Assembly: GCA_900290095.1 (NCBI GenBank)
Contig: OKQS01000001.1
Coordinates: 434,001-498,000, forward strand
DNA: 64,000 nucleotides
Direction: 5' to 3'
Origin: Khoudiadiopia massiliensis
GTDB lineage: Bacteria > Bacillota > Clostridia > Tissierellales > Peptoniphilaceae
The notes below the pieces were generated by a model. The model had not been told where the DNA came from, searched no databases, and worked only from the letters and a program-made list of their open reading frames with translations. Position 1 is the first letter of the stretch. Each line of letters starts with the position of its first letter. Shown piece by piece: positions 26,271-37,627 of the stretch. Made by a program: the position numbers and the translations under genes.

Positions 26271-27395
26271 TTAGTCCTCCACCTTTATTATGCATGCCCC
26301 CTCGGCATAAAGCTCAAGGGCTTCCTCCAAAGTCAGGTCATTGAAATAGCCTGCACCTTTTTCCAATCTTATATAGTATTTACCCTTTTCACTTAAAGCA
26401 GTGTTCTTATAGCTTTTGGAATCCAGGGGCAATTCACTCTTTTTACTCCTCATGAGTTCTATGAGGTCGGAAACAACAGCATCTGCTGTCGGATCCATGC
26501 CCCCGCCCTTGCCGAAAAAGCTCAAATTGTCGGAATAGGTCCCTGTCAAAAGGACTTTATTATAGATACCGCCTACCGAACTCAGAACATTGTCATCAGT
26601 CAAGGCCCTAGGCATAACACTTGCTTCATACCTATCACCGTCCAGCCGGTTAAACTGGGCAATGAGCTTTACTGTCCTATCCATGTTCTTTAATAGGTCC
26701 AGGTCTCCGTTCTCAATTTTCTCTATTCCCATGCAAGGGATATGAGCGGTTTCGATCCCCCCGGCCAGGAAGAGGTCGGCTAAAATTGTGAGTTTCCTCA
26801 GGGCGTCATTTCCCGACAAGTCATCTGTCGGATCTTCTTCAAGAACCCCTATCTTTGAGGCCTCGTTGAGGACTTGATCTTTGTCTTTTCCGTCCGTCAG
26901 CTCTGTAAGAACATAGTTTGAAGACCCGTTCACTATGCCTTGGAAAAAGTTAAACTCCTCAAAGACCAGCCTCTTACGTATTGGGGAGATTATAGGCAAG
27001 CCCCCTGCCACTGCAGCTTCAAAGAGCAGGGACCTTCCCCTGCTATTGGCCAGGGAGGCTATGGAATCATAGGCTGCCGCCAAAGCCGCCTTATTTGCAG
27101 TCACCACATCCTTGTCCTTTTTCAAGGCTACTTTTATGTAGTCTATTGACCGGCTTTTTGATGAGGTCAGCTCGATGACCGTATCTATTTGGGGGTTCTC
27201 AACTATTTCCTTAAAGGAGTCGGTTAGGAGGTCGGTATCAACGTCTATCAGCCTATTTTTGGTTGTATCCCTTACCAGGATTTTTTCAATCTCTATTTTT
27301 TGGCCCATAAGGCTTTCAATCTGTGACTCTTTTTCTTTCAGGATCTTGTAGACTCCACAGCCCACATTGCCCAGGCCTAATATAGCAACTTTCAT
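26271..27395 (-). CDS. hom: Homoserine dehydrogenase
   Basis: The enzyme reduces aspartate semialdehyde to homoserine. I start it at ATG 27395 (MKVAILGLGNVG), with AGGGGAG upstream; the longer frame from 27470 would overlap lysC by about 70 nt. The 374-residue protein has the Rossmann GLGNVG at residues 7-12, TANKAAL in the cofactor domain and the family signature DPTDDLSGNDALRKL. The C-terminal segment after about residue 310 looks too short for a full ACT domain. It lies one base after lysC. Confidence 0.95.
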   Translation of the reverse strand: MKVAILGLGNVGCGVYKILKEKESQIESLMGQKIEIEKILVRDTTKNRLIDVDTDLLTDSFKEIVENPQIDTVIELTSSKSRSIDYIKVALKKDKDVVTANKAALAAAYDSIASLANSRGRSLLFEAAVAGGLPIISPIRKRLVFEEFNFFQGIVNGSSNYVLTELTDGKDKDQVLNEASKIGVLEEDPTDDLSGNDALRKLTILADLFLAGGIETAHIPCMGIEKIENGDLDLLKNMDRTVKLIAQFNRLDGDRYEASVMPRALTDDNVLSSVGGIYNKVLLTGTYSDNLSFFGKGGGMDPTADAVVSDLIELMRSKKSELPLDSKSYKNTALSEKGKYYIRLEKGAGYFNDLTLEEALELYAEGACIIKVED

Positions 27396-27396
27396 A

Positions 27397-28707
27397 TCAA
27401 TTCTCCCCTGAGAAAAATTCTTCATACAGGGCCCTGATGGCAAACTCAAATTGGCTGCTCGATACCCCAACTATGATATTTAGCTCGCTTGAGCCCTGGG
27501 ATATCATCCTGACGTTCACTCCTGCCAGGGCCAGGGCCTTAAAAGCCCTTGCCGAAACACCGGCCCTCCTATTCATGCCCTCTCCTACAATTGCCAGGAG
27601 GGACAGGCCCCCTGTCAGTTCGATCCCGTCCGGATCACAGAAAATATCAACCTCTTCCAATATCTTCTTCTCTTTTGCTTTGAACTCCTCATCCGCCACA
27701 ACAACGGAAACCGTGTCGATTGAAGTCGGCATGTGCTCTATGCTGCAGCCGTTGGCCTCGAAAACCGAAGCCAATCTCCTAAAAAATCCTGCCGATGATC
27801 CGGCGTGGGATCTTTTTATATTGATAACCGTAAAGCCTTTTTTCCCAGCCAAGCCTGTTACCGGCCTGTCCGTTTTCTCTACATGGGCAAGAAGCCTTGT
27901 TCCGGGCTCTTTCGGCTTATTGGTGTTCAGAATTTGGATCGGAATGTTGGCCCTACGGGCAGGCTCAATGGCATCCTCATGGAGGACCTGGGCCCCCATG
28001 TAGCTCAACTCATGGAGCTCTTCATAGCTGACAGTCCTGATCGGTACGGGATTTTTCACTATCGAAGGATCACAGGCTAAAAAGCCCGATACATCGGTCC
28101 AATTCTCATAGAGGTCCACGGGAACCGCCGCAGCTAAAATTGACCCGCTTATATCCGATCCTCCCCTGTCAAAGGTTACAATTTGGCCCTCTTTATTGCG
28201 TCCATAAAATCCCGGAACAATGATGTTTTTTCCGCGGCCCAACTCCTCATACCTTTTGCTGACATATTCCACATCTACCTTGCCGTCCTCATCAAAGAGA
28301 AAGAGGTCTTCAGCATCTATAAAATCAAAACCCAGGGCCCGGGCCATAGCCTTGGCCATGAGGTACTCTCCTCGGCTTATGATATAGTCCTCACTTGCCC
28401 CCAAGTAAATTTTATTACGGATCTCCTCAAAATCCCGACTTAAGTCCATTTCAGGGACAATCTCGGCTATGATTTCCTCATATCTTTCCTGGATGGATTG
28501 GAAAATTTCCCTGAATTCCATTCCGATAGAGGTCAACCTGTGAATTAAAAAGAGCATATCCGTTATTTTGTGGTCTTTTTTGTCCCTCTTACCCGGTGCG
28601 GACACCACGATTATTTTTCTCTCCCAATCAGCCCGTATTATATCTATAACTTTTTTACACTGGTCCCCACATGCCAGGGAACTACCGCCAAATTTCGCCA
28701 GCTTCAA
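27397..28707 (-). CDS. lysC: Aspartate kinase
   Basis: The enzyme phosphorylates aspartate at the start of lysine, threonine and methionine synthesis. The 436-residue protein has KFGGSS at residues 5-10, the nucleotide-binding segment (VPGFYGRN, FDRGGSDISGSILA) and tandem C-terminal ACT domains (GFTVINIKRSHAG, LSLLAIVGEGM) that usually carry amino-acid feedback sites. The start is TTG at 28707 with AGGAGGAAGC upstream. It heads lysC-hom-thrC behind the promoter at 28763-28791. I saw no lysine riboswitch or T-box in the short leader. Confidence 0.95.
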   Translation of the reverse strand: MKLAKFGGSSLACGDQCKKVIDIIRADWERKIIVVSAPGKRDKKDHKITDMLFLIHRLTSIGMEFREIFQSIQERYEEIIAEIVPEMDLSRDFEEIRNKIYLGASEDYIISRGEYLMAKAMARALGFDFIDAEDLFLFDEDGKVDVEYVSKRYEELGRGKNIIVPGFYGRNKEGQIVTFDRGGSDISGSILAAAVPVDLYENWTDVSGFLACDPSIVKNPVPIRTVSYEELHELSYMGAQVLHEDAIEPARRANIPIQILNTNKPKEPGTRLLAHVEKTDRPVTGLAGKKGFTVINIKRSHAGSSAGFFRRLASVFEANGCSIEHMPTSIDTVSVVVADEEFKAKEKKILEEVDIFCDPDGIELTGGLSLLAIVGEGMNRRAGVSARAFKALALAGVNVRMISQGSSELNIIVGVSSSQFEFAIRALYEEFFSGEN

Positions 28708-28762
28708 AGCTTCCTCCTCTCAATAATCAGTTCATAAAGCGGAGACAATTCTCCTAGTTGCT

Positions 28763-28791
28763 ATTTTACAAGTCTATTTTAACGCGGTCAA
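28763..28791 (-). promoter_or_regulatory. Sigma-A-type promoter of lysC-hom-thrC
   Basis: On the minus strand TTGACC (28786-28791) and TAAAAT (28763-28768) are 17 nt apart, each five of six to consensus. A small 5-bp hairpin (GGAGA, ATTG, TCTCC) follows shortly after the expected start; it has no T run. Confidence 0.72.
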
Positions 28792-28813
28792 TAAAATGCT
28801 AATTTTTGCATAT

Positions 28814-29737
28814 TTATTTTTTATCCATATTCAAGATATATGTTCCCGTTATCAGGAGGAAAAGCCCTATTAAAAGTTGAAGATTGAACATTTCGCCCAA
28901 AAATATTATTGAAAGCAGGCTGCCGAAAATCGGTATAAACAGTTTATAAAAACCTACCTCTCCTGCCGGCTGATGATGTAATACTAAAGTATAAAGCGTG
29001 TAGGCGGTCGCCGATATAAAAGCTCCGTAGGCCAAAAGCAGAGCCCCTCTTACCGAAAAGTGTATACCTCCTGCGCCGCCGGCTGCCAGCCCTACAATGA
29101 TTAAGATGACCGAGCCTAAAATAAACTGAGCTGACGTGGTGAAAAATGCATCTTCCCCTCTTCCCCTCCACCTAACATAAACTGTTGAGAAAGCATTAAA
29201 ACATGTTGAGGCCAGGATGGCTCCCTCGCCCGAAATTTTGAAAGAAGACGCAGATCCCGGTTTATAGTTTGCTATCAATATTCCACCGGTACCTATTAAA
29301 AGAGCAAGGATTTTCCCCGGACTGAGTTTTTCGTCCGGAATTAATATTGCGGCCAGGATCACAACGAAAAAGGCGTTTGATGCCTGAATTATAGAGGACT
29401 TAACCCCTGTCGTATTTGAAAGCCCTATATAGTAAAGCAGGTATTGCAGGGAGGTTTGTATGATAGAGAGAACAATAATGTATCTCCAATTTATATTCTT
29501 CTTTTCTACCTTATTTTTTCCAAAAAGAAACATATAAAAATAGGTTAAAAGGCCCGCCATAAAAAATCTTATGCCGGCAGTGAGAATTTTTGCTCCCGTA
29601 TCCGCCTTATCGATTAAAAAAGCTGTATATGTGGTCTTTATTGTGGGTATAGCAGACCCCCATAAAAGCATACAAAAAATCACAACTAGGGTTGCTGATT
29701 TTTTATTCGATAAAATTCTGTCTAAAGTTTTTTTCAT
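28814..29737 (-). CDS. DMT-family (EamA) transporter
   Basis: The protein of about 307 residues has ten predicted membrane helices in two EamA-type halves. Signatures include LLWGSAIPTIK near the N terminus, the internal repeat ILASTCFNAFSTVYVRW, and the terminal helix pair (PIFGSLLSIIFLGEMF). EamA proteins export amino acids, drugs or nucleotides; the substrate is not evident. The start is uncertain among GTG 29752 and two adjacent ATGs (29740, 29737); AAAGGGAG fits the last one best. It is a single gene between rpoC and lysC. Confidence 0.85.
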   Translation of the reverse strand: MKKTLDRILSNKKSATLVVIFCMLLWGSAIPTIKTTYTAFLIDKADTGAKILTAGIRFFMAGLLTYFYMFLFGKNKVEKKNINWRYIIVLSIIQTSLQYLLYYIGLSNTTGVKSSIIQASNAFFVVILAAILIPDEKLSPGKILALLIGTGGILIANYKPGSASSFKISGEGAILASTCFNAFSTVYVRWRGRGEDAFFTTSAQFILGSVILIIVGLAAGGAGGIHFSVRGALLLAYGAFISATAYTLYTLVLHHQPAGEVGFYKLFIPIFGSLLSIIFLGEMFNLQLLIGLFLLITGTYILNMDKK

Positions 29738-29782
29738 CATCTCCCTTTCCACACTTAAAAATCAATAACAAATAAATCCTTA

Positions 29783-29821
29783 TAAAAAATCACCGCAAGA
29801 TTCCTGAGAACCCTGCGGTGA
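29783..29821 (-). terminator. Rho-independent terminator after rpoC
   Basis: On the minus strand arms TCACCGCA (29814-29821) and TGCGGTGA (29790-29797) enclose a 16-nt loop and are followed by six T. It lies 17 nt beyond the rpoC stop. Confidence 0.85.
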
Positions 29822-29838
29822 CCTGTAATTAAACTTGC

Positions 29839-32800
29839 CTAAAATTTGATCGGGGCTTCTTCAGCTTCTACAGCTTCTTGCCCTTCTTCAGGATTGTCTA
29901 CGTCTGCGTTAAGACCTTCTATTCTTTGAAGGTCCTCTTCCATTCCGTCATAGTCAATTTCATTCCTGTTATAAATCTTCATTCCGGTACCGGCAGGTAT
30001 GAGTTTTCCGATTATGACGTTTTCTTTTATGCCCCTCAGATGGTCAATTTTTCCTTTTATTGACGCATCGGTGAGCACCCTTGTTGTTTCCTGGAAAGAC
30101 GCAGCTGAAAGGAAGGATTCGGAAGCAATTGAGGCCTTGGTAATGCCCAAGAGCTCGTTGTTGAATTTTATCTCCTTCTTTCCTTCTTCTTTTAGCTTGA
30201 TATTTTCCAGATTGACCAGCCTGCCGTTTACAAGTCTGCCCGGCAGGAACTTTGAATCTCCCGCATCGGTTATGACAACTTTTTGCATCATCTGATGGAT
30301 GATTATTTCAATATGGCGGTCGTCTATGTCTACACCCTGGAGCCTGTAAACCTTCTGGACTTCTCTGGTTATATAGTCCTGGACAGCCTTGGTGCCTAAA
30401 ACTTCCAAGATATCATGTGGGTTCAAGGATCCGGTTGTGAGCCTTGCACCCTTTTCAATGACATCCCCGTCTTTTACTACGATAGTTGAATCGAAGGGAA
30501 TTGCATAGGTCTCCTCATGGCCGTCATCTGATGTTACAACAATATCTTTTCTCTTTTTGTTGTCCTTTATTGCGACTTTTCCGCCGTTCTTAGAGATAAT
30601 AGCCAGTCCCTTTGGCTTACGTGCCTCGAAAAGTTCCTCAACACGCGGCAAACCTTGTGTAATTCCTGTACCGGCAACTCCGCCCGAGTGGAAGGTTCTC
30701 ATTGTCAGCTGGGTACCGGGCTCTCCGATTGACTGAGCGGCTATGATACCTACAGCTTCTCCTATATTGACCTCTTTACCTGTAGCCAAGTTTCTTCCGT
30801 AGCACTTAGCGCAAACGCCGTGAACAGTATTGCACTCAAGAATTGACCTTACCTTAACTTCTTTGATTCCGGCCCTATTTATTTCTTCAGCCAGCCTTTC
30901 GGTGATCATTTCGTTCTTTCTTACTATGAGCTCACCCGTGTTTGGATTTAAGATATCCTCAAAGCTGGTCCTACCTATAATCCTGTCTTCCAATCTCTCA
31001 ATCATCTCATTGCCGTCAGTTATATCACTTACGACGATGTAATGGTCTGTTCCGCAGTCATCTTCGGTGACGATAACATCCTGGGATACGTCGACCAGAC
31101 GTCTGGTCAGATATCCTGAGTCCGCCGTTCTAAGGGCCGTATCTGAAAGTCCCTTCCTGGATCCGTGGGTTGAGATAAAGAACTCCTGGACAGACAAGCC
31201 TTCCCTGAAGTTTGCAGTAATCGGTACTTCGATTGTATCTCCTGTAGCCGATGACATAAGCCCACGCATACCGGCCAGCTGTGAGATCTGCTTCTTTGAA
31301 CCACGGGCGCCTGAGTTGGCCATTATGGCAATTGAATTTTGCTCGCCCAAAGATCCGAAGACCAGGTCTGAAATTGCTTCCGTGGTCTCATTCCAAATTC
31401 TTACAACAGCGTATTTCCTTTCCCTCTCGGTCAGAAGACCCCTGTTTGCAAGCTTGGTCAGCTTATCAACTTCCTTATAGGCATCTTTTATGATCCTTGT
31501 TTTTTCTTCAGGTATCTTAACGTCACTCATGGAAACCGATAGGGCTCCCAATGTTGAATACCTGTAACCGTTAGACTTGATCTGGTCCATCATCCTGGCG
31601 GTTCTTATATTGCCGTGTCTCCTGTAGCAACGGTCAATGATTGCGGACAATTGCTTTTTCCCGACCCTGAAATCAACTTCCAGAGCGTAGGGATCCTCTT
31701 CCCTGTCCACATAGCCCAGATCCTGGGGAATGTATGAGTTGAAAATAAATCTTCCGACAGAAGAAGTTACGATCTTCCCATGGTCGTCCGGATCGAGCTT
31801 TGTCCTCACGGACACTTTTGAATGGAGGTTTATATATTCATTCTCAAGGGCCGCCATCATCTCGTTCAAATCCCTGTATACCGGGACATTGCCCTTTTCT
31901 TCAGCAGGTGCTGTCAGATAGTATGAACCCAAAACCATATCCTGGGTAGGTGTGGTGATAGGCTTACCGTCCTTCGGAGCCAATATGTTGTTGGTTGACA
32001 TCATTAGCAACCTGGCTTCAGTCTGGGCTTCCGTACTCAGGGGTACGTGGACAGCCATCTGGTCACCGTCAAAGTCGGCGTTATATGGTGTGCAGACCAA
32101 AGGATGGAGCTGGATGGCCTTGCCCTCAACCAGGACCGGCTCAAAGGCTTGAATACCAAGCCTATGAAGGGTAGGTGCCCTGTTGAGTAGGACCGGATGA
32201 TCTTTAATCACCTTTTCAAGTGGTCCCCAAACCTCTGAATCTTTTCTTTCGACCATTTTCTTGGCATTCTTGATGTTGTTAGCCAGGCCCTGACCGACAA
32301 GCTCCTTCATAACAAATGGCTTGAAGAGTTCCAAGGCCATATCCTTGGGCAGGCCGCACTGGTAGAACTTGAGGTGGGGTCCTACAACTATTACAGACCT
32401 TCCTGAATAGTCAACCCTCTTGCCCAGCAAGTTCTGGCGGAAACGTCCGGATTTTCCTTTGAGCAGGTCTGAAAGGCTCTTAAGTGGCCTGTTTGAAGCT
32501 CCTGTTACCGGCTTTCCCCTTCTGCCGTTATCAATTAAGGCATCCACCGCTTCCTGGAGCATCCTCTTCTCGTTCCTGACAATTATCTCAGGTGCCCCTA
32601 TATCAAGCAGTCTCTTAAGCCTGTTGTTTCTGTTTATTACTCTTCTATAAAGATCGTTTAAGTCTGAAGTAGCGAAGCGTCCGCCCTCCAATTGGACCAT
32701 AGGTCTTAAATCCGGAGGCATTACAGGAAGAACGGTCAGGCACATCCACTCAGGCCTGTTTCCGGACATGATGAAAGCTTCTACAACCTCAAGCCTCCTC

Positions 32801-33426
32801 AGAATCCTGACCCTTTTCTGGCCCTTGGCCTCCTCCAGCTCTTCCTTGAGCTTCTTTTCCTCTTCCTCAAGATCAATTTTCTTTAGCAGCTCCTGGACAG
32901 ACTCGGCGCCCATTCCGGCCTTGAATCCATCTCCATAGAGCTCCCTATATTCCTGGTACTCGTTTTCTGTGAGGATTCTCTTTTCATAAAGATCTCCCTC
33001 GGCAATTCCCGGATCGGTTACCACATAATTTGCAAAATAGAGTACAAGCTCCAGGGCCTTAGGGCTCATGTCAAGCAAAAGCCCCATCCTCGAAGGAATG
33101 CCCTTGAAATACCAAATATGGGATACGGGGGCCGCAAGTTCGATATGGCCCATTCTTTCACGGCGGACCTTGGATTTAGTCACCTCAACCCCGCACTTTT
33201 CACAAATTACTCCCTTGTACCTGATCCTTTTATATTTTCCGCAGTTACATTCCCAGTCCTTTGTTGGGCCGAAAATCTTTTCACAGAACAGACCGTCCTT
33301 CTCCGGTTTCAGGGTTCGGTAGTTGATAGTTTCCGGTTTCTTTACCTCCCCATGAGACCATGAGCGGATCTTTTCAGGTGAAGCTATTTTGATTTGAATG
33401 GAATCAAAAGTATTAGTCGTTCTCAA
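29839..33426 (-). CDS. rpoC: RNA polymerase subunit beta-prime
   Basis: The 1195-residue subunit has the N-terminal zinc site ([20 protein letters not shown]), the catalytic [12 protein letters not shown], the trigger-loop region ([20 protein letters not shown]) and the second zinc cluster ([13 protein letters not shown]). The start is TTG at 33426 with AGAGGAG upstream, 21 nt after the rpoB stop. The length is that of a Firmicute beta-prime without large inserts. It is the last gene of the rpoBC operon and is followed by a strong terminator. Confidence 0.98.
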   Translation of the reverse strand: MRTTNTFDSIQIKIASPEKIRSWSHGEVKKPETINYRTLKPEKDGLFCEKIFGPTKDWECNCGKYKRIRYKGVICEKCGVEVTKSKVRRERMGHIELAAPVSHIWYFKGIPSRMGLLLDMSPKALELVLYFANYVVTDPGIAEGDLYEKRILTENEYQEYRELYGDGFKAGMGAESVQELLKKIDLEEEEKKLKEELEEAKGQKRVRILRRLEVVEAFIMSGNRPEWMCLTVLPVMPPDLRPMVQLEGGRFATSDLNDLYRRVINRNNRLKRLLDIGAPEIIVRNEKRMLQEAVDALIDNGRRGKPVTGASNRPLKSLSDLLKGKSGRFRQNLLGKRVDYSGRSVIVVGPHLKFYQCGLPKDMALELFKPFVMKELVGQGLANNIKNAKKMVERKDSEVWGPLEKVIKDHPVLLNRAPTLHRLGIQAFEPVLVEGKAIQLHPLVCTPYNADFDGDQMAVHVPLSTEAQTEARLLMMSTNNILAPKDGKPITTPTQDMVLGSYYLTAPAEEKGNVPVYRDLNEMMAALENEYINLHSKVSVRTKLDPDDHGKIVTSSVGRFIFNSYIPQDLGYVDREEDPYALEVDFRVGKKQLSAIIDRCYRRHGNIRTARMMDQIKSNGYRYSTLGALSVSMSDVKIPEEKTRIIKDAYKEVDKLTKLANRGLLTERERKYAVVRIWNETTEAISDLVFGSLGEQNSIAIMANSGARGSKKQISQLAGMRGLMSSATGDTIEVPITANFREGLSVQEFFISTHGSRKGLSDTALRTADSGYLTRRLVDVSQDVIVTEDDCGTDHYIVVSDITDGNEMIERLEDRIIGRTSFEDILNPNTGELIVRKNEMITERLAEEINRAGIKEVKVRSILECNTVHGVCAKCYGRNLATGKEVNIGEAVGIIAAQSIGEPGTQLTMRTFHSGGVAGTGITQGLPRVEELFEARKPKGLAIISKNGGKVAIKDNKKRKDIVVTSDDGHEETYAIPFDSTIVVKDGDVIEKGARLTTGSLNPHDILEVLGTKAVQDYITREVQKVYRLQGVDIDDRHIEIIIHQMMQKVVITDAGDSKFLPGRLVNGRLVNLENIKLKEEGKKEIKFNNELLGITKASIASESFLSAASFQETTRVLTDASIKGKIDHLRGIKENVIIGKLIPAGTGMKIYNRNEIDYDGMEEDLQRIEGLNADVDNPEEGQEAVEAEEAPIKF

Positions 33427-33446
33427 GATAAACTCCTCTCCGGCCC

Positions 33447-36400
33447 TTATTCTTCGTCTTCAGCCAAGTCTTCAAAGTCCTCGTCAATTTCAGCGAGGTC
33501 ATCGTCTTCTTCAAGTAAATCGTCATCGTCTAAAAGCTCACCGTCTTCATCGTCAAGTTCATCATAGTCATCAAGGTCATCTTCCCCTTCCATGATGCCT
33601 GATCTCTCCCTATCCTCTTCAGGATCGGCGTACCTTATGAAGCTTTCAGGCAAGATGTCTTTTCGACCTTCATCAATATCCTTTATCTGTGAGAATCTTG
33701 TCACATCGTCCAGGTCGTCTTTAAGCTGAACCTCAAGGCCTTCTTCATCCAAAAGGCTAATATCCAAGGCTAATGACTGGAGTTCTTTAATGAGAACCTT
33801 GAATGATTCCGGTATTCCCGGATCGGGTATGTTCTCTCCCTTTACAATGGCCTCATATGTCCTAACCCTGCCTGTAACATCATCCGATTTTACAGTCAAC
33901 ATTTCCTGGAGGGTGTGGGATGCACCATAGGCTTCAAGGGCCCAAACTTCCATTTCTCCGAAACGCTGGCCGCCGAACTGGGCCTTGCCTCCTAAGGGCT
34001 GCTGGGTTACCAGTGAGTATGGACCGGTTGACCTGGCGTGGATTTTCTCTTCAACCATGTGGTGGAGTTTCAATATATACATGTAACCTACAGTTACCGG
34101 CATGGCGAAGTTCTTGCCTGTTCTTCCGTCTCTCAACAAAATCTGCCCGGACTTGTCATAACCGGCTTTTTCAAGAGCTTCTTCTATCTCATAGTCCTGA
34201 GCGCCGTCAAATACAGGGGTTGCAACTTTCCAACCCAGCTTCTTTGCGGCAAGACCCAGATGGACTTCCAAAACCTGGCCCAAGTTCATACGAGAAGGGA
34301 TACCGAGAGGATTCAAGCATATCTGAACCGGTGTCCCGTCCGGAAGGAAGGGCATATCTTCCTTTGGAAGGATTCTGGAAACAACACCCTTGTTTCCATG
34401 GCGGCCGCACATCTTGTCTCCGACCATGATCTTGCGCTTTGTAGCTATATATACTCTTACTACCTCATTGAGGCCCGGAGCCAGGTCGTCCCCGGCATCC
34501 CTAGAGTATTTTTTAATATCAACAACAATTCCGAATTCTCCGTGGGAAACCTTAAGCGAGGCATCTCTGACCTCCCTGGCCTTCTCTCCGAAGATGGCTC
34601 TTAAAAGTCTTTCCTCAGGTGAGAGCTCCGTTTCTCCTTTAGGTGTGACCTTTCCTACAAGAATGTCACCTGCGACAACTTCGGCTCCTATCCTGACAAT
34701 TCCGTCCTCATCGAGGTTTTTCTTCATATCCTCGCCTACGTTTGGAATGTCTCTTGTGATTTCCTCCGGTCCAAGTTTGGTCTGTCTGGCTTCACAGGAG
34801 TGTTCTTCTATATGGATTGATGTGAAGACATCATTTACTACCAGGTCTTCACTGATTAACATGGCGTCCTCATAGTTATAGCCCTCCCATTCCATGAAAG
34901 CTATAAGTATGTTCTTTCCCAGGGCTATTTCTCCATTGTCTGTTGAGGGGCCGTCAGCTATTATTTCACCCTTTTTAACCTTACTTCCCTCCGTTACAAT
35001 GGGCTTCTGATTGAAGCAGGTGCCCTGGTTGGCCCTTCTGAATTTCAATATTTTATATGTTTTTTCTTCACCGTCATCGGCAAGTATAGTTATGTGGTTG
35101 GAGTCTACACCGGTTACGACACCATCCACATCACTTTTAACAACAACCCCCGAGTCCTGAGCCGCTTTGTGTTCAATACCTGTCGCTATGATCGGAGTTT
35201 CCGTTTTGATTAGCGGAACCGCCTGGCGCTGCATGTTGGTTCCCATCAGAGCTCGAGTAGCATCGTCATTCTCCAGGAAGGGGATCATGGCCGCACCTAC
35301 AGAAACTATCTGTTGGGGTGAAACGTCCATAAGGTCAACGTCTTCTCTGGGAAAAATTCCGTTTTCAGCATTGAGACCACGACCTGAAACCCTCTCGTTT
35401 ACGAAATATCCCTTTTCATCAAGGGGCTCATTGGCCTGGGCTTTAATGTATTTATCTTCTTTATCGGCGGTAAGGTAGACAATTTCATCGCTTACCTTGC
35501 CTGTGCCTTTGATGACCTTCCTATACGGTGTCTCAATAAAACCCAATTCGTTGATCCTGCCGTAGGTGGTCAATGATGTGATCAGCCCGATATTTGGCCC
35601 TTCAGGTGTCTCGATGGGGCAGATTCTTCCGTAGTGGGAATCGTGAACATCTCGAACTTCAGCTCCCGCCCTGTCCCTAGAAAGACCGCCCGGGCCCAAG
35701 GCTGACAGACGCCTTTTATGGGTCAACTCCGACATGGGGTTGGTTTGGTCCATAAACTGAGAAAGCTGTGATGATCCGAAAAATTCTTTTATAGCAGCCG
35801 TTACGGGTCTGACATTCATGAGGCTCTGCGGTGTGGCCAGGTCCTGGTCACCGGTGGTCATCCTCTCCCTTACGACCCTCTCCATCCTTGAGAGGCCAAT
35901 CCTGAACTGGTTCTGGAGAAGCTCACCAACGCAACGAACCCTCCTGTTTCCAAGATGGTCTATGTCGTCGGTATTGCCTACCCCACTGTAAAGGTTAAGC
36001 TGATAGCTCAAGCTTGCGAGAATATCCGCAGCTGTTATATGGCGGGGAGAAATCTCGTTCATGTGTCTTTTTATGTATAAGACTTTTTTTCTGGCCTCGT
36101 CAAACTCGCCGTTTTCATTTTTTTCAAAAAGATCAAGGGCTTCCTGCATGGCCGGCCAATAGATTTTATCTGCCAGATACAGGGAATCCAGGTCCACGTC
36201 CGGTATCCTGTCGCTGAAAACATGACGGTCTACAAAGTGGTTGCCGACAACCCTGACTTGGTCTTCAAGGAAGCGATCCGTATAAATATCGACCAGGTTG
36301 ATTCCGGAATTCTCTATCTCCTGTGCCAGATTGTCGTCTATAAAGTCATCCTTTTTGCCAATTATTTCCCCATCTTCTGAAATGGCATCTTTGGCCAAAA

Positions 36401-37280
36401 TATAACCTGAGATTCTGTTGGCAAGTCCCAACTTGTTATTGAACTTGTAACGTCCCACCCTGGCCAGGTCGTAGCGGCGATGGTCGAAGAAAAGATTGTG
36501 AATCAAGGGTTCTGCGGATTCAAGAGACGCCATATCTCCAGGCTTTAGCTTTCTGTAAATCTCCAGCAGGGCCTCCTCCCTGTTGTTAGACAGATCTTTT
36601 TCAAGGGTCTTTAAGAGATGGTCACTTTCTCCAAGAACATCTATCATTTCACTGTTGCTTTCAAATAAAAGAGCTCTTATAAGTGTGGTGGCCGGAAGTT
36701 TTCTGGTCCTGTCTATCCTTACGTTTACCACTCCGTTGGAGTCGTTATCGTACTCCAGCCAAGCTCCTCTGTTAGGTATTACTGTGGAAGATATCTGCAG
36801 GTTTCCCGACTTATCATAGGCTTTTGTGTAATATACGCCGGGTGACCTGATTAGCTGGGAAACCACAACCCTCTCAGCCCCGTTAATTATAAAAGTGCCT
36901 GAAGGTGTCATCATGGGGATATCTCCAAGGAAAACATCCTGCTCTTTTACGTCCATGATTTCGCCCTCTTCCATTTTAATAAGGCGAACTTTTACCCTCA
37001 GTTTCTTTGAATAATTTACATCCCTCTCTTTGGCTTCCTCGAGAGTATATTCTGATTCATCTTCAAATGTATAATCGACGAATTCAAGAATAAGGCCTCC
37101 GGAATAGTCCCTGATTGGCGATACATCATCCAGAACTTCCCTGAGTCCGTCTTTCAAAAACCAGTTGAAGCTGTTCTTTTGAATGTCAAGTAGGTTTGGA
37201 AAATCCAGTGTAGATGGAATTCGCGAAAATGTTTCGCGTTCAGTGTGCCCATACATCTCAGTATGCTTAAAAATTGCCAT
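33447..37280 (-). CDS. rpoB: RNA polymerase subunit beta, with long acidic C-terminal tail
   Basis: The subunit has the rifampicin-region segments ([31 protein letters not shown], quoted in part as [12 protein letters not shown] and [11 protein letters not shown]), [14 protein letters not shown] and the C-terminal anchor [25 protein letters not shown] (part: [17 protein letters not shown]). I start it at ATG 37280, with GGGGTGG upstream, rather than 37304. The rifampicin-binding residues look wild-type. After the usual end of the protein comes a tail in which 32 of the last 47 residues are D or E (33447-33590). Ribosomal protein genes rplJL, commonly upstream of rpoB, are not adjacent. Confidence 0.97.
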   Translation of the reverse strand: MAIFKHTEMYGHTERETFSRIPSTLDFPNLLDIQKNSFNWFLKDGLREVLDDVSPIRDYSGGLILEFVDYTFEDESEYTLEEAKERDVNYSKKLRVKVRLIKMEEGEIMDVKEQDVFLGDIPMMTPSGTFIINGAERVVVSQLIRSPGVYYTKAYDKSGNLQISSTVIPNRGAWLEYDNDSNGVVNVRIDRTRKLPATTLIRALLFESNSEMIDVLGESDHLLKTLEKDLSNNREEALLEIYRKLKPGDMASLESAEPLIHNLFFDHRRYDLARVGRYKFNNKLGLANRISGYILAKDAISEDGEIIGKKDDFIDDNLAQEIENSGINLVDIYTDRFLEDQVRVVGNHFVDRHVFSDRIPDVDLDSLYLADKIYWPAMQEALDLFEKNENGEFDEARKKVLYIKRHMNEISPRHITAADILASLSYQLNLYSGVGNTDDIDHLGNRRVRCVGELLQNQFRIGLSRMERVVRERMTTGDQDLATPQSLMNVRPVTAAIKEFFGSSQLSQFMDQTNPMSELTHKRRLSALGPGGLSRDRAGAEVRDVHDSHYGRICPIETPEGPNIGLITSLTTYGRINELGFIETPYRKVIKGTGKVSDEIVYLTADKEDKYIKAQANEPLDEKGYFVNERVSGRGLNAENGIFPREDVDLMDVSPQQIVSVGAAMIPFLENDDATRALMGTNMQRQAVPLIKTETPIIATGIEHKAAQDSGVVVKSDVDGVVTGVDSNHITILADDGEEKTYKILKFRRANQGTCFNQKPIVTEGSKVKKGEIIADGPSTDNGEIALGKNILIAFMEWEGYNYEDAMLISEDLVVNDVFTSIHIEEHSCEARQTKLGPEEITRDIPNVGEDMKKNLDEDGIVRIGAEVVAGDILVGKVTPKGETELSPEERLLRAIFGEKAREVRDASLKVSHGEFGIVVDIKKYSRDAGDDLAPGLNEVVRVYIATKRKIMVGDKMCGRHGNKGVVSRILPKEDMPFLPDGTPVQICLNPLGIPSRMNLGQVLEVHLGLAAKKLGWKVATPVFDGAQDYEIEEALEKAGYDKSGQILLRDGRTGKNFAMPVTVGYMYILKLHHMVEEKIHARSTGPYSLVTQQPLGGKAQFGGQRFGEMEVWALEAYGASHTLQEMLTVKSDDVTGRVRTYEAIVKGENIPDPGIPESFKVLIKELQSLALDISLLDEEGLEVQLKDDLDDVTRFSQIKDIDEGRKDILPESFIRYADPEEDRERSGIMEGEDDLDDYDELDDEDGELLDDDDLLEEDDDLAEIDEDFEDLAEDEE

Positions 37281-37382
37281 AGCCACCCCTTTTTTCAAGC
37301 TCATTTAAATATTAGGAAACAGTCATTTCAATAGAAAAAATAAAAATCGGCATAAACCGACCTATATACTTAGCAATTTGAA

Positions 37383-37412
37383 ATTGTAGCACAAAAACAA
37401 GGGCGGGGTCAA
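37383..37412 (-). promoter_or_regulatory. Proximal rpoB promoter
   Basis: On the minus strand TTGACC (37407-37412) and TACAAT (37383-37388) are 18 nt apart. About 20 nt downstream of the expected start, a short hairpin (TCGG, TTTATG, CCGA; 37346-37362) is followed by a T-rich tract, which could act as a weak attenuator. The 37281-37627 interval holds only these control elements and the upstream terminator; I see no gene in it. Confidence 0.68.
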
Positions 37413-37462
37413 GCAAACTCTCCCAAAATATAGAATAAAAAATTATAGAAATGACTTTGTTT

Positions 37463-37491
37463 ATTATAAGGCTAAAGTTTAAAAAAATCAA
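37463..37491 (-). promoter_or_regulatory. Distal rpoB promoter
   Basis: On the minus strand TTGATT (37486-37491) and a perfect TATAAT (37463-37468) are separated by exactly 17 nt. With the proximal promoter it gives rpoBC two start points about 80 nt apart. Confidence 0.72.
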
Positions 37492-37577
37492 GTAAAATAC
37501 GCCCGGATCCGTGGACTTGAAGTTATAGGATTTTCTTCGATTTTATTAAAATAATTCAAAAAGTCATCAAAAAATAG

Positions 37578-37610
37578 CAAAAAAAATCAGCCCTTCCTAA
37601 AAGGAAGGGC
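37578..37610 (-). terminator. Rho-independent terminator after the formyltransferase-like gene
   Basis: On the minus strand arms GCCCTTCCT and AGGAAGGGC (37590-37610) with a three-base loop are followed by TGA and a run of eight T. It separates ileS and its neighbour from rpoBC. Confidence 0.88.
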
Positions 37611-37627
37611 CAAGTATTTTAAGTTAT

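Noticed and set aside
33398-33595. Plus-strand frame opposite the rpoB acidic tail
   Set aside because: It is the complement of GA-rich codons for Asp and Glu and has no start signal; such shadows are common across the window.
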